Source of the DNA: Alkaliphilus flagellatus
GTDB taxonomy: Bacteria; Bacillota; Clostridia; Peptostreptococcales; Natronincolaceae
Length of the DNA: 64,000 bases
Reading direction: 5' to 3'
Assembly (NCBI RefSeq): GCF_018919215.1
Contig: NZ_JAHLQK010000003.1
Coordinates: forward strand, 186,001 to 250,000
The notes below the pieces were generated by a model. The model ran no database searches and was not told the origin of the DNA. It saw nothing but the letters and a program-made list of their open reading frames with translations. Of the stretch, positions 1 through 8,493 are shown one piece after another. The translations under genes and the position numbers were made by a program. Within the stretch, counting starts at the first letter, position 1. Every line of letters begins with the position of its first letter.

Positions 1-69
1 ACTGGTACAATGATCAAGATATTACCCTTGGAGGATAAAACGAAGTTAGCAGAATATTTTATAAAATGA
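1..69 (+). CDS. C-terminal end of an unidentified protein (partial)
   Basis: Frame 1 is open from the window edge to a TGA at 67-69 and encodes 22 residues ending LAEYFIK. The 5' part lies outside the window, so no family can be assigned. The next gene is on the same strand with its best ribosome binding site near 155-162, so the two could be cotranscribed. The call rests only on the open frame reaching the edge. Confidence 0.45.
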   Translation, partial: TGTMIKILPLEDKTKLAEYFIK

Positions 70-167
70 AATTATTTATTCATAACCCCTTATATTTTAC
101 AATGAAAAATAGTATAATTAATTTTCAAGATGTATTTATTAAGCTTAGTAAAGAAGGGGTGGACTTC

Positions 168-1550
168 ATGGGAGAGCAGAAGGTTTCTATAGTTGATACT
201 ATAATTCTTGCTATTGTATCATTTACACTGATTACTATAAGTATTATTTTAAATATTTCGCTTGTGTTCGCTTTTATAGGAGCAGTTATTTTTACATCAA
301 TAATACTTTTGAGAAAGGGTTATGGAATTGGAACTCTTATAAATATAATGTTTGAAGGAATTAAGGGATGTAGGTCTGTATTCATAATAATAATACTTAT
401 GGGAGCTACTATATCTACTTGGTTGTCCTCTGGTGTAGTACCAAGTATTATCTACTATGGATTTAATTATGTTAAAGGCTATAATTTTGTAGTTGTAGCT
501 TTTATATTTACTTTAATGATGTCCTATGTAATGGGTACAGCCGTTGGAACTATAAGTACTGTTGGAATAGCTATGTTAGCCATAGGTAAGGGGCTTATGA
601 TTCCCACCCCTGTACTTTTAGGAGCTGTAATTTCTGGAGCATTTATTGCAGATAAGATTGCACCTATATCTTCTCTTAATAATTTAACATTGGAGATAAC
701 AGGCACAGATTATATCGATTACGTAAAGTCTGCTTCAAAGACTTTAATACCCACAATAGCTTTATCAGCAATAATATATTATATTTTCGGAAATGTTTAT
801 AAAGGTGGAGGGGATATGGGTAAAGTATATGAATACCAGAAGCTAATAAATAGCTCTATGGTGGTTTCGCCGTATCTTCTGTTGTTTCCTTTGCTAGTTA
901 TTGTATTAGCTTTTTTAGGTATTAAGGCATCATATAATATGACAATTGGTGTAATCTGCACATCTGTTGTAACAGTTTTAGTACAGAAGGTTAATATATT
1001 AACTTTAGTAAAATCTATACTATGGGGATACAAATCCGGAACTGGAATGGTAGAATTAGATAGTCTAGTATCTGGCGGTGGTATAGTACAAATGCTTGAA
1101 GTCGTACTAATAATAATGGGAAGTGTTGCTCTTAGTAGTCTTTTCGAAAACGGCAATTTATTAAAACCTTTAATTGATGGTTTATTTAAAGAAAAGGATA
1201 GCAGATTTTCTCTTATTGCAAAGACCAGCTTATTAAGCTGTTTACTTACGGCCGCTACATGTGATCAAACCGTTGGTATTATTATTCCTGTGAAGGTTGC
1301 ACTAGAAAAGTTTGAAAAAAGAAATATAGATAAATCTATATTAGCTAGAACCGTGGCAGATACAGGTACTATAGTAGCCCCACTTATGCCTTGGAATGTA
1401 AATGCTGTTATTATATATTCTATAATTGGAGTTTCTGCTATCCAGTATGCGCCCTTTGCTGTTCTATGCTTTTTAAACCCTATAGTAATGCTAACAGGAG
1501 AGTTTATCAGTTTTAGTAGGTTAAAAACTACAAGTGAAAGTGTAGCTTAA
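168..1550 (+). CDS. nhaC: NhaC-family Na+/H+ antiporter
   Basis: A 460-residue polytopic membrane protein of the NhaC antiporter family, expected to exchange Na+ for H+ (or a related antiport such as malate/lactate) across the cytoplasmic membrane. The family signatures are visible: a Gly/Thr-rich segment GTAVGTISTVGIAMLAIG near residue 125 and ADKIAPISSLNNLTLEITGTD near residue 163, the counterpart of the NhaC GDKxSPxSxTTN motif; a second GxxVAPLMPWN-like stretch is near the C terminus. The frame is open upstream to an ATG at 66, but the ATG at 168 has AAGGGGTGG at a normal distance and removes an unlikely hydrophilic 34-residue extension. A hairpin terminator follows directly. The exact substrate cannot be read from sequence. 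Confidence 0.85.
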   Translation: MGEQKVSIVDTIILAIVSFTLITISIILNISLVFAFIGAVIFTSIILLRKGYGIGTLINIMFEGIKGCRSVFIIIILMGATISTWLSSGVVPSIIYYGFNYVKGYNFVVVAFIFTLMMSYVMGTAVGTISTVGIAMLAIGKGLMIPTPVLLGAVISGAFIADKIAPISSLNNLTLEITGTDYIDYVKSASKTLIPTIALSAIIYYIFGNVYKGGGDMGKVYEYQKLINSSMVVSPYLLLFPLLVIVLAFLGIKASYNMTIGVICTSVVTVLVQKVNILTLVKSILWGYKSGTGMVELDSLVSGGGIVQMLEVVLIIMGSVALSSLFENGNLLKPLIDGLFKEKDSRFSLIAKTSLLSCLLTAATCDQTVGIIIPVKVALEKFEKRNIDKSILARTVADTGTIVAPLMPWNVNAVIIYSIIGVSAIQYAPFAVLCFLNPIVMLTGEFISFSRLKTTSESVA

Positions 1551-1553
1551 ATT

Positions 1554-1592
1554 AAACAAACCATATCATAAGCAGATTTGGTTTGTTTTTTA
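1554..1592 (+). terminator. Rho-independent terminator after the NhaC gene
   Basis: Stem AAACAAACC (1554-1562) pairs with GGTTTGTTT (1580-1588) and is followed by a T run, four bases after the stop codon. Confidence 0.85.
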
Positions 1593-1684
1593 ATTAGACT
1601 TAATTTTATAGTATAACTTTGTGATGATATCCAGCATATGGTAATATATAATTATATTATATGGGGAAGATGGGGGACAAAGCT

Positions 1685-2959
1685 TTGACTGAGAAGATTA
1701 ATGAGGGTATTCAAAATTGTTATAATACTGGAGACCTTGTAGAATATTTAAAACATAAGTATCTATCATTATGGTGGGAAACAAAGAATGATTTTCCTAG
1801 GTTTGAAAATGAAACCACCTATTTTAATAAGTTGAAAAATGAGAGACAAATAGATAAATTTAGAAAGAAGCTTTTCATAGAGCTCGAAAACTTACCACAG
1901 GATAAAGATGATGAAAAGGAATGGTATAATAACATATTATCCTTAGTAAAAAATATAGAACTTAATATTCTTGGACATGAAAATAGCTCTATAGATTTCT
2001 TTGTTAATAAGGGATATTCTTTAATTACAGAAGCATTTCTAGATGAAGCTAGAAATTTTGATTCTAATATAGAGGTTTATGATATTTTCCAAGCTATTAG
2101 AAATGTGTGGATTATGAATAGCATTCAAATATTACTGGATATAGAAGTGGAGTTAACTCCATCTATTTTTGCTTACAGTATGTTATATCCTTATACAGAT
2201 AACTATTTGGACAATACAAGGGTTTCTTTAGAAGATAAAATTAACTTTAACCAAAGATTTAAAGAATGGCTTTTAGGTAAAGAAGTTATGCCTATAAATA
2301 GCTATGAAGAGTCCATTTATAGGCTAGTTAAAAATATAGAGAAACAATATTCAAGAGATCAAAATAGTGAAGTCTTTAAGAGCTTATTATATATCCATAG
2401 GGCTCAAGAACAGAGTTTAGTTCAACAAAAAGGATACGCCTTGCCCTTTGAAAAGGATATTATAGGTATTAGCTTTGAAAAAGGAGGCACATCTGTATTA
2501 GCAGATGGTTATCTTGTAAAGGGTCAGCTTTCTGAAGAAGAATTAGGATTTATGTTTGCATATGGTGTGTTTTTACAATTAATTGATGATTTGCAGGATG
2601 TGAAAGATGATTTAGCCAATAATCATATGACTATATTTTCTAGCTTGGCTAAAAAATTGCCTTTAGATAAATTAACTAATAAACTTTTTTGGTTTATAGA
2701 AGAAGTATTAAATGATACAAATATTTTTTCATCAGAGGAATCTATAAAGGTAAAGGAAGTCATTGGGGAGAGCTGTAAAGTTATGATATTAGAAGCAATA
2801 TCTAAAAATAAAAATATGTTTAGTAAAGAATATGTGAAAAAAATAGAAAGATATTCAATGGTTAGGTTTTCATATTACAGAAAACTAAAAAATAAATTTC
2901 AAAAAAATTTTTCGCCAGATGACTTTTTAAATATTTGCATTGCACTGAGTAAAAATTGA
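1685..2959 (+). CDS. Putative class I isoprenoid-synthase-fold protein
   Basis: About 424 residues, helical, no signal peptide. I do not recognise a named family, but two aspartate-rich motifs are spaced as in class I isoprenoid/terpene synthases: YPYTDNYLDN in the N-terminal half (near residue 180) and FLQLIDDLQDVKDD (near residue 308). The second resembles the second DDxxD region of polyprenyl synthases, and the first resembles the D-x-x-x-D block of squalene-synthase-like and YtpB-like (DUF2600) enzymes. If active it would bind a prenyl diphosphate through Mg2+. Start: the TTG at 1685 has GGGGGA seven bases upstream; ATGs at 1661 and 1670 lie in frame but lack well-spaced sites. It stands alone between terminators, so context gives no substrate. 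The fold is an inference. Confidence 0.5.
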   Translation: MTEKINEGIQNCYNTGDLVEYLKHKYLSLWWETKNDFPRFENETTYFNKLKNERQIDKFRKKLFIELENLPQDKDDEKEWYNNILSLVKNIELNILGHENSSIDFFVNKGYSLITEAFLDEARNFDSNIEVYDIFQAIRNVWIMNSIQILLDIEVELTPSIFAYSMLYPYTDNYLDNTRVSLEDKINFNQRFKEWLLGKEVMPINSYEESIYRLVKNIEKQYSRDQNSEVFKSLLYIHRAQEQSLVQQKGYALPFEKDIIGISFEKGGTSVLADGYLVKGQLSEEELGFMFAYGVFLQLIDDLQDVKDDLANNHMTIFSSLAKKLPLDKLTNKLFWFIEEVLNDTNIFSSEESIKVKEVIGESCKVMILEAISKNKNMFSKEYVKKIERYSMVRFSYYRKLKNKFQKNFSPDDFLNICIALSKN

Positions 2960-3065
2960 TAATATAGGTTTTAATTACCAATGTACTTTGAAAAGTGGCA
3001 ATATAACATCTGATTATGATATAGTTAAGAGTATCAAATATTAGATGTACATAGGAAACAATAAT

Positions 3066-3099
3066 AAATTCCTGCTCTAATTTTGAGTGGGAGTTTTTT
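3066..3099 (+). terminator. Rho-independent terminator between the isoprenoid-synthase-like gene and sigI
   Basis: Imperfect stem AAATTCCTGCTC (3066-3077) with GAGTGGGAGTTT (3085-3096), using G-T wobbles, followed by TTTT. Confidence 0.65.
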
Positions 3100-3177
3100 A
3101 ATATTGAAATATAAGTAATTAAAATAGAGACTGAAAAATTTACAAAGTCCCGTAATGTATAAAGAGGAGGTGCCCGG

Positions 3178-3915
3178 GTGACCAAACTTCTCAATATTTT
3201 TAAGAAAAAAAAGACATTAGAGGAAAGAGTCAAGGATATACAGAATGGCAACGAAGATGATAGGAATAATCTAATTGAGGAGTATATTCCTTTTATTAAA
3301 AAAATACTTAGTAATCAACTAGGAAAATATATAGAAGTAGAAAATAATGATGCATTTAGTATTGGATTAATAGCTTTTAACGAAGCCATTGAAAAGTACG
3401 ATGAAAAAAGAGGTAACTTTTTAACCTTTGCTTCTATGGTAATAAAAAGTCGATTGATAGACCAACTTCGCAGTGAGTCGAGAAGATCCAAGGAAGTTTA
3501 TATTAGTCAGTTAAAATCTGATGATGAGGATGATAATTATACTGAAAATATTATGGCTATAGAAGGATTTGAGGCAGGAATCGAAACTAGATTAGATATG
3601 GCCACTCTAGTTGAAAATATGAAAGACTTTGATGTTTCCTTAGAAGACTTAATTAATCACGCTCCAAAACATCGAGATACTAGAATTGCAGCTATTAGTA
3701 TTGGAAAATATGTATTTGAAAATATCCATTTAAGAGAAAAATTTTTAAAGACAAAAAATCTTCCAACTAGTGATTTAATGCGAGATCTAAAGGTATCCAA
3801 AAAAGTTGTACAAAGAAGTAGAAAATTTATTATAGCAATTATATTGATTCTTAACAGTGATCTAGATACATTAAAGGAGTATATCTCCCATAATGAGAGG
3901 GGGAAAATTGAATGA
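3178..3915 (+). CDS. sigI: RNA polymerase sigma factor SigI
   Basis: A 245-residue alternative sigma factor of the SigI type (sigma-70 superfamily). The sigma2-like region covers residues 10-110 (EEYIPFIKKIL, NDAFSIGLIAFNEAIEKYD, LTFASMVIKSRLIDQLRSE), with a C-terminal DNA-binding region from about 130. Starts at GTG with GAGGAGGTG upstream; an ATG/TGA overlap links it to the anti-sigma factor gene downstream. In Bacillus and in clostridia such as Clostridium thermocellum, SigI is held at the membrane by RsgI and released by envelope or extracellular signals; here the same pair is present. The regulon in this organism is unknown, and the secreted protein at 5342 is a likely target by position. 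Confidence 0.93.
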   Translation: MTKLLNIFKKKKTLEERVKDIQNGNEDDRNNLIEEYIPFIKKILSNQLGKYIEVENNDAFSIGLIAFNEAIEKYDEKRGNFLTFASMVIKSRLIDQLRSESRRSKEVYISQLKSDDEDDNYTENIMAIEGFEAGIETRLDMATLVENMKDFDVSLEDLINHAPKHRDTRIAAISIGKYVFENIHLREKFLKTKNLPTSDLMRDLKVSKKVVQRSRKFIIAIILILNSDLDTLKEYISHNERGKIE

Positions 3916-5225
3916 TTCACCGTGGTAGCATAATAGAAGTTTGCCATGATAGTATAGTTGTAATTACAGAAGATTGTACCTTCGAGAGAATTAAGAAAAG
4001 TGAAGGCTTAGAAGAAGGTATGGAAGTATATTTTGAAACTGAAGATATTATTAGAAGGAGAAACCTAACTGTCAAAAACATTTCAACGGTTGCAGCCGCA
4101 ATATTTTTGTTAGTCATTACTTCTATATACGGTGTAAGTTTTTGGAATACAAACTACAGAGCAGTCGCTTTACTATCTGTCGATATAAATCCAAGTATTG
4201 AAATAAAAATTAATAGAAACCACCAAGTAATAAAGGCATCAGCACTTAATGAAGATGCTTTAGGACTTCCTCTTAGTAATCTAAGAAGACGACCATTGGT
4301 GGATGCATTACAAGAGTTGGTGAAAATGGCAGAATATAAAGGATATATTAAAGAAACTGAGCCTAATTACATATTAGTAACAGCAGTAGGATTAAAGGCC
4401 TATAAAGAGGATACTAAAGACCTAACACAATTGTTGATAGAGGGAAAGGAAAAGATAGAAAACATATCTACTGAGCGTGGGCAGCATATTGAAGTTGTTA
4501 CAATGGAATCCAATAAAGAAACACTAAAAAGATCGAAAGAAGAACATATTTCAGTAGGAAAGATGGAGGTTTATAAAAATATTCAAAATAAAGGTTTGAA
4601 CGGGAATAAAATAAAGGAGCTAAAAAATAAAACAGTAAAGGAACTTATAGAAGAAATTGCTAAAATTAAAGCTTCCAAAGTTGATGAGCCTAAAATAGAT
4701 AAAAAAGAAAACTCCGTGAAAGAGAGTAAAGAGAATAATAAAGACCAAAAAGAGAAAAAAGAAGATAAGGATAATAAAGAAAAGGACAACAAAGAAAAGG
4801 TAGAGAGTACCCCAAATGCTCAGAAGAATAACAATGTTAAGGAACAAAATCAGAAAGAGCATCCAGTATTTAAAGAACATCCAAGAAACAATAAAGCAAA
4901 GGATTATCCTAAGGACAATAAAGAAAACAATAAAGATGAAGATGACGATGAAGAGGATGAAGACGATGATAAAGAAGATGACGACAAGGATAGTGATGAC
5001 GATGATGAAGAATGTAACAAAGAAAAAAAAGATGATAAGTGGATAAAAAATAATAATCCTGCTAATGGAAATAAAAATAATAAATATAAAAATAATAAAG
5101 ATAAAGAAGATAAAGATAAAGAGAATAAGGATACAGAGAATAAAGAGAATAAAGATAAAGAGAATAAAGATAAAGAGAATAAAGATAAAGATAATAATAA
5201 GAATAATAAGTCAAAGAAACCCTAA
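3912..5225 (+). CDS. rsgI: Anti-sigma-I factor RsgI-type membrane protein
   Basis: A 437-residue membrane protein whose start overlaps the sigI stop. Residues 1-55 form the cytosolic RsgI_N domain that binds SigI; one membrane segment follows at about 58-78 (TVAAAIFLLVITSIYGVSFW); then the conserved periplasmic core beginning ALLSVDINPSIEIKINR. After about residue 245 the chain turns into a strongly charged Lys/Glu/Asp/Asn region with an acidic run near residues 340-365 and a repetitive lysine-rich end. Unlike the clostridial RsgI proteins that carry carbohydrate-binding or protease sensor domains, this one has no recognisable sensor domain, only the polyampholyte tail. The stop codon lies inside the terminator stem. 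Confidence 0.88.
   Translation: MIHRGSIIEVCHDSIVVITEDCTFERIKKSEGLEEGMEVYFETEDIIRRRNLTVKNISTVAAAIFLLVITSIYGVSFWNTNYRAVALLSVDINPSIEIKINRNHQVIKASALNEDALGLPLSNLRRRPLVDALQELVKMAEYKGYIKETEPNYILVTAVGLKAYKEDTKDLTQLLIEGKEKIENISTERGQHIEVVTMESNKETLKRSKEEHISVGKMEVYKNIQNKGLNGNKIKELKNKTVKELIEEIAKIKASKVDEPKIDKKENSVKESKENNKDQKEKKEDKDNKEKDNKEKVESTPNAQKNNNVKEQNQKEHPVFKEHPRNNKAKDYPKDNKENNKDEDDDEEDEDDDKEDDDKDSDDDDEECNKEKKDDKWIKNNNPANGNKNNKYKNNKDKEDKDKENKDTENKENKDKENKDKENKDKDNNKNNKSKKP
5065..5212 (+). repeat. Low-complexity coding repeat in the rsgI 3' end
   Basis: A degenerate purine-rich tandem array built on AATAAAGATAAAGAG-like units, encoding the Asn-Lys-Asp-Lys-Glu tail. The unit length varies and copies have diverged; such tracts change length readily by slippage. 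Confidence 0.7.
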
Positions 5226-5241
5226 AAAGGTTTCTTTTTTT
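5213..5241 (+). terminator. Rho-independent terminator of sigI-rsgI
   Basis: AAAGAAACC pairs with GGTTTCTTT and is followed by a T run. The rsgI stop codon lies in the stem-loop. Confidence 0.85.
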
Positions 5242-5341
5242 GGAAAAAATAATAAATATTTCTTAATTTTACATATAGAGGTACTTAAAAATTTAAAATA
5301 GTCGTAATGATATAATATAAATTAACAGGAGGTATGATAAA

Positions 5342-6130
5342 ATGAAAAAACGTTTAGTCAGTTTAATTACTATGTGCTTAGTGTTTGGGTTAGGATTTTC
5401 TTCAGTAAGTGCACATACACCGCCAGGTTTAGCCAAAAAGGGAGGGTTACCCCCTGGAATACAGAAACGATTTATTCAGCAAGAAAAAGATACAAAGGAA
5501 TATCAAACAACTATAAAAGATATAGATACGAAAGAAAGAAGAATAGTTATTGAGGATGGAACGGCGATTCTTAGCCTGTTTGTGTCTAACAAAGCTAAAA
5601 TAGAGTTAAATAAGAAAACTGCAAAGTTTGAAGATATTAGGAAAAACGATGAAGTTTTTATTAAACTAGACAAAGATAATACTATTACAGAACTTAAGGC
5701 TACAAGAGAAAAAGAAACTACATATACTGTAGAAGGAAAGCTCTTACTAATTAGCAAAGATCAAAATCAAGTATATATTTATAAAGATAACAAACTCCTT
5801 AATTATCAACTAAAGTCTGACCTTGTTGTCCGTATTAATGGAGAAAAAAGAAAGATTGACGACCTAATTCAAGGGATGGAGTTAAAGCTTACTGTAGAAG
5901 GAGATAAGGTAAAATTAATTGAAGGAAGTAAAGATGAGGAAACAAGAAAGCTAGAAGGAAAAATTATTGCCAAGGATGATGGTAGAAAACCTTTAATTGT
6001 AATTCAAATAGATAATGATATTAAGGTGTTTTATGTTGAAGAAGATGTGAACATGGCTGAAGTTAAAGTAGGTAAAGAAGCCGTTATTTATATACAGGAT
6101 AACAAGGTTATAAATATTAAAATGAAATAG
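5342..6130 (+). CDS. Secreted protein with repeated beta-rich segments, unknown function
   Basis: 262 residues with a clear signal peptide (MKKRLVSLITMCLVFGLGFS, cleavage near SVSA-H). The mature part has about three similar beta-rich stretches (TTIKDIDTKERRIVIEDG, YTVEGKLLLISKDQNQVYIY, KLEGKIIAKDDGRKPLIVIQ), which look like repeated small OB/DUF5666-like modules. No catalytic residues are evident. It follows rsgI by about 115 bases, after a terminator, with its own TATAAT-like -10 near 5309 and a good AGGAGG site. Position suggests an envelope role linked to SigI; that is inference. Confidence 0.7.
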   Translation: MKKRLVSLITMCLVFGLGFSSVSAHTPPGLAKKGGLPPGIQKRFIQQEKDTKEYQTTIKDIDTKERRIVIEDGTAILSLFVSNKAKIELNKKTAKFEDIRKNDEVFIKLDKDNTITELKATREKETTYTVEGKLLLISKDQNQVYIYKDNKLLNYQLKSDLVVRINGEKRKIDDLIQGMELKLTVEGDKVKLIEGSKDEETRKLEGKIIAKDDGRKPLIVIQIDNDIKVFYVEEDVNMAEVKVGKEAVIYIQDNKVINIKMK

Positions 6131-6134
6131 TATT

Positions 6135-6175
6135 CAAAACAGGTAGAGTATAAGCACTTTACCTGTTTTGCGTTT
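6135..6175 (+). terminator. Hairpin terminator after the secreted protein gene
   Basis: CAAAACAGGTA (6135-6145) pairs perfectly with TACCTGTTTTG (6160-6170). The following T run is short and interrupted (CGTTT), so termination strength is uncertain. Confidence 0.6.
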
Positions 6176-6302
6176 AGAGTATTAAACTAGTAAAAGAAAG
6201 AATTATATAATAGACAATAAACAAAAGTGATATAATAGATGGGATAGGATGGAGCCTTAAAGTTGTTAGATATAGGATCACTAAAAGACAAGGGGAGTCA
6301 AA

Positions 6303-7070
6303 ATGGAAAATCTAGTATATGAATACGAAAGAGTAGATGATTTACAAATAAATAATTTGAAAGTTATTCAAAATCCAAAAGGATTCTGCTTTGGAATAGA
6401 TGCTGTTTTATTAGCTAATTTTGTAGGATTAAAGAAAAATGCTAAGGTGATTGATCTTGGCACAGGGACTGGAATAATTCCTATCCTACTAGCAGGTAAA
6501 AGTGAAACTAGCCACATTACTGCATTAGAAATTCAAGAGGAAGTAGCAAATATGGCTCAGCGAAGTGTCAAGTTAAATGGGCTAGAGGATAGAATTAAAA
6601 TATTAAATATGGACTTAAAGGATGCAGAAAAAAATTTAGAGGTTAATGGATACGATGTAATAACATCAAACCCACCATATATGCATCCAGAGGGACTCAT
6701 TAATATAGATGATAAAAAAGCTATATCACGTCATGAAGTAAAATGTACATTAGAGGACGTTATTAGGACAGCTTCTAGACTTTTAAAGCATAACGGAAGA
6801 TTTTTTATGGTTCATAGACCTATACGTTTAGTTGATATAATGGTTTGCTGTAGACAATATAAGTTAGAACCAAAGAGATTACAATTTATTCATTCTACAT
6901 ATAATAAAAAACCGAATTTACTCTTATTAGAATGCATTAAGGCAGCTAAACCAGAGTTGAAAATATTAGATCCTTTATATGTATATAATGAAGAAGGCAA
7001 ATACACTGCTCAAATTTTTCATACATATGGAAAAACACAGATAGAGGAAGGAGATGAGTTTTTTGAGTAA
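6303..7070 (+). CDS. yabB: tRNA1(Val) adenine-N6 methyltransferase-like protein (YabB/TrmN6 family)
   Basis: A 255-residue SAM-dependent methyltransferase of the YabB/TrmN6 type. SAM-binding motif I is VIDLGTGTGIIPILLA near residue 50, and the N6-adenine catalytic motif is SNPPYM near residue 120. In enterobacteria the TrmN6 homologue modifies A37 of tRNA1(Val); the Bacillus-type substrate is assumed to be similar. It sits directly before rsmI and overlaps its start, the same order as yabB-yazA-rsmI in B. subtilis (yazA is absent here). Starts at ATG with AAGGGGAG upstream. A TATAAT-like -10 lies near 6230. Confidence 0.85.
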   Translation: MENLVYEYERVDDLQINNLKVIQNPKGFCFGIDAVLLANFVGLKKNAKVIDLGTGTGIIPILLAGKSETSHITALEIQEEVANMAQRSVKLNGLEDRIKILNMDLKDAEKNLEVNGYDVITSNPPYMHPEGLINIDDKKAISRHEVKCTLEDVIRTASRLLKHNGRFFMVHRPIRLVDIMVCCRQYKLEPKRLQFIHSTYNKKPNLLLLECIKAAKPELKILDPLYVYNEEGKYTAQIFHTYGKTQIEEGDEFFE

Positions 7071-7908
7071 AGGAATCCTCTATATTTGTCCTACGCCAAT
7101 AGGTAATTTAGGAGATATAACAATAAGAGCATTGAATATATTAAAAAGTGTAGATTTAATTGCAGCAGAAGATACTAGACATACCTTAAAGCTTTTAAAC
7201 CATTTCGAAATTCAAAAGCCTTTAATTAGCTATCATGAACATAATAAAAGGACAAAGGGAGAAGTATTAGTTAATAAGCTATTAGAAGGAGAAAATATTG
7301 CCCTAGTATCCGATGCAGGAATGCCAGGAATATCAGACCCAGGCGCAGATATGATAAAGCTATGTATAGAAGAGGGAGTAGCTTTTGAGGTTTTACCGGG
7401 AGCCACAGCTTCTATTTTAGCTTTAGTAGCTTCTGGACTAGATACAACTAAATTTACCTTTGAAGGATTTTTAGATAGAGATAAAAAGAAGCGAAAAGAA
7501 AGACTACAAAGGATTAAAAGAGAAGATCGTACATTGGTTTTTTATGAGGCTCCACATAGAATCACATCTACCCTGGAAGATATACTTAATATATTTGGTA
7601 ATCGTAAAGCGGTAATAGGTAGGGAGCTTACTAAAAGGTATGAGGAATTTATTCGTGGCAATATAACGGAGCTTATAGATTATTTAAATATAAATCCACC
7701 TAGGGGAGAAATGGTGCTGCTTTGTGAAGGAGCTAGTTTGGAGGAAGAAGCTTTAGAGGAGCAAAATAAGCTAGAACAAATGACCATAAAGGAACATATT
7801 ATTTTATTAATGGAAAATGGAGCAGATAAGAAATCCGCAATAAGGGAAGTTGCAAAGCTTAGAAATATTTCAAAGAGAGATGTATACAAAGAGGCGATTG
7901 ATTTATAG
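7063..7908 (+). CDS. rsmI: 16S rRNA (cytidine1402-2'-O)-methyltransferase
   Basis: RsmI methylates the ribose of C1402 in the decoding centre of 16S rRNA. All family blocks are present: PIGNLGDITIRAL at the N terminus, AEDTRHTLKLLNHF, SDAGMPGISDPGADMI, LPGATASILALVASGL and FEGFLDRDKKKRKERL. About 281 residues, the normal length. The TTG at 7063 has AGGAG nine bases upstream, whereas the in-frame ATG at 7054 lies immediately after the GGAAGGAG, so I prefer TTG. It overlaps the yabB homologue, implying coupled translation. A terminator shared with convergent abrB follows. Confidence 0.93.
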   Translation: MSKGILYICPTPIGNLGDITIRALNILKSVDLIAAEDTRHTLKLLNHFEIQKPLISYHEHNKRTKGEVLVNKLLEGENIALVSDAGMPGISDPGADMIKLCIEEGVAFEVLPGATASILALVASGLDTTKFTFEGFLDRDKKKRKERLQRIKREDRTLVFYEAPHRITSTLEDILNIFGNRKAVIGRELTKRYEEFIRGNITELIDYLNINPPRGEMVLLCEGASLEEEALEEQNKLEQMTIKEHIILLMENGADKKSAIREVAKLRNISKRDVYKEAIDL

Positions 7909-7992
7909 AAAGTCGTCTAATGCTATCTCCTTGATTCCTGTCGAATTTAATTTTTTAATTATATTAAAAATTTCAAGTGTATAAGTAAAAAT

Positions 7993-8014
7993 AAAGAGCC
8001 CTAGGGGCTCTTTT
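7993..8014. terminator. Bidirectional terminator between rsmI and abrB
   Basis: AAAGAGCCC pairs with GGGCTCTTT around a tiny loop. T runs occur on both strands, so it can serve both convergent genes. Confidence 0.85.
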
Positions 8015-8053
8015 AAATGTAATCTACACAAAGAGTATATTACATAATGAAGA

Positions 8054-8293
8054 CTATTTTTTAAGGTCAGTTAGACATTCGGAGCAAATGTTTTTATTCT
8101 TGTGGATTATAACATCCTTTGCATTACCACAGAATATACACGCAGGCTCATATTTTTTTAAAATAATATTTTGTCCATCTACATAAATTTCTAAAGCGTC
8201 CTTTTCTGCAATGTTTAATGTACGTCTAAGCTCGATAGGTAAAACCACACGACCAAGCTCGTCCACTTTTCTTACAATACCTGTTGATTTCAA
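8054..8293 (-). CDS. abrB: Transition-state regulator AbrB
   Basis: A 79-residue swapped-hairpin DNA-binding protein. Residues 1-48 are the AbrB domain (STGIVRKVDELGRVVLPIEL, RRTLNIAEKDALEIYVDG). The C-terminal part is a short CxxC...CxxC zinc-ribbon-like tail (CIFCGNAKDV ... ICSECL), the usual clostridial variant, in place of the Bacillus C-terminal domain. Start is TTG with GGGGGA seven bases upstream. AbrB represses post-exponential genes and is itself repressed by Spo0A~P in Bacillus; a Spo0A-type box is present in its promoter here. Confidence 0.92.
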   Translation of the reverse strand: MKSTGIVRKVDELGRVVLPIELRRTLNIAEKDALEIYVDGQNIILKKYEPACIFCGNAKDVIIHKNKNICSECLTDLKK

Positions 8294-8351
8294 TTGAAAT
8301 CCCCCTTCTTTATTAATAAGATAATTAAAATATGTAATGTCTCATTAAATA

Positions 8352-8389
8352 ATTATAGTACTATACGCTAATATTACAAAATTCGACAA
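8352..8389 (-). promoter_or_regulatory. abrB promoter with Spo0A box
   Basis: On the minus strand a -35 TTGTAA (8374-8379) and -10 TATAAT (8352-8357) are 16 bp apart. The canonical Spo0A box TTGTCGAA (8382-8389) lies two bases upstream of the -35. In B. subtilis abrB is a direct Spo0A~P repression target, although its boxes lie downstream of the start site; the placement here differs. Confidence 0.7.
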
Positions 8390-8493
8390 TCTCTCTTTAA
8401 ATAGTACCAAATATTCCATTATTAGTCAACACTAAATACATATGTTTTTTAAAATTTCCATAGTGCTATATAGATGCCCATAATAAGAACCCC

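Noticed and set aside
4583-5301. Several long frames on both strands over the rsgI 3' end
   Set aside because: They are shadows of the low-complexity Lys/Glu/Asp coding repeat, composed of Phe/Leu/Ser or Lys/Ile runs and lacking ribosome binding sites.
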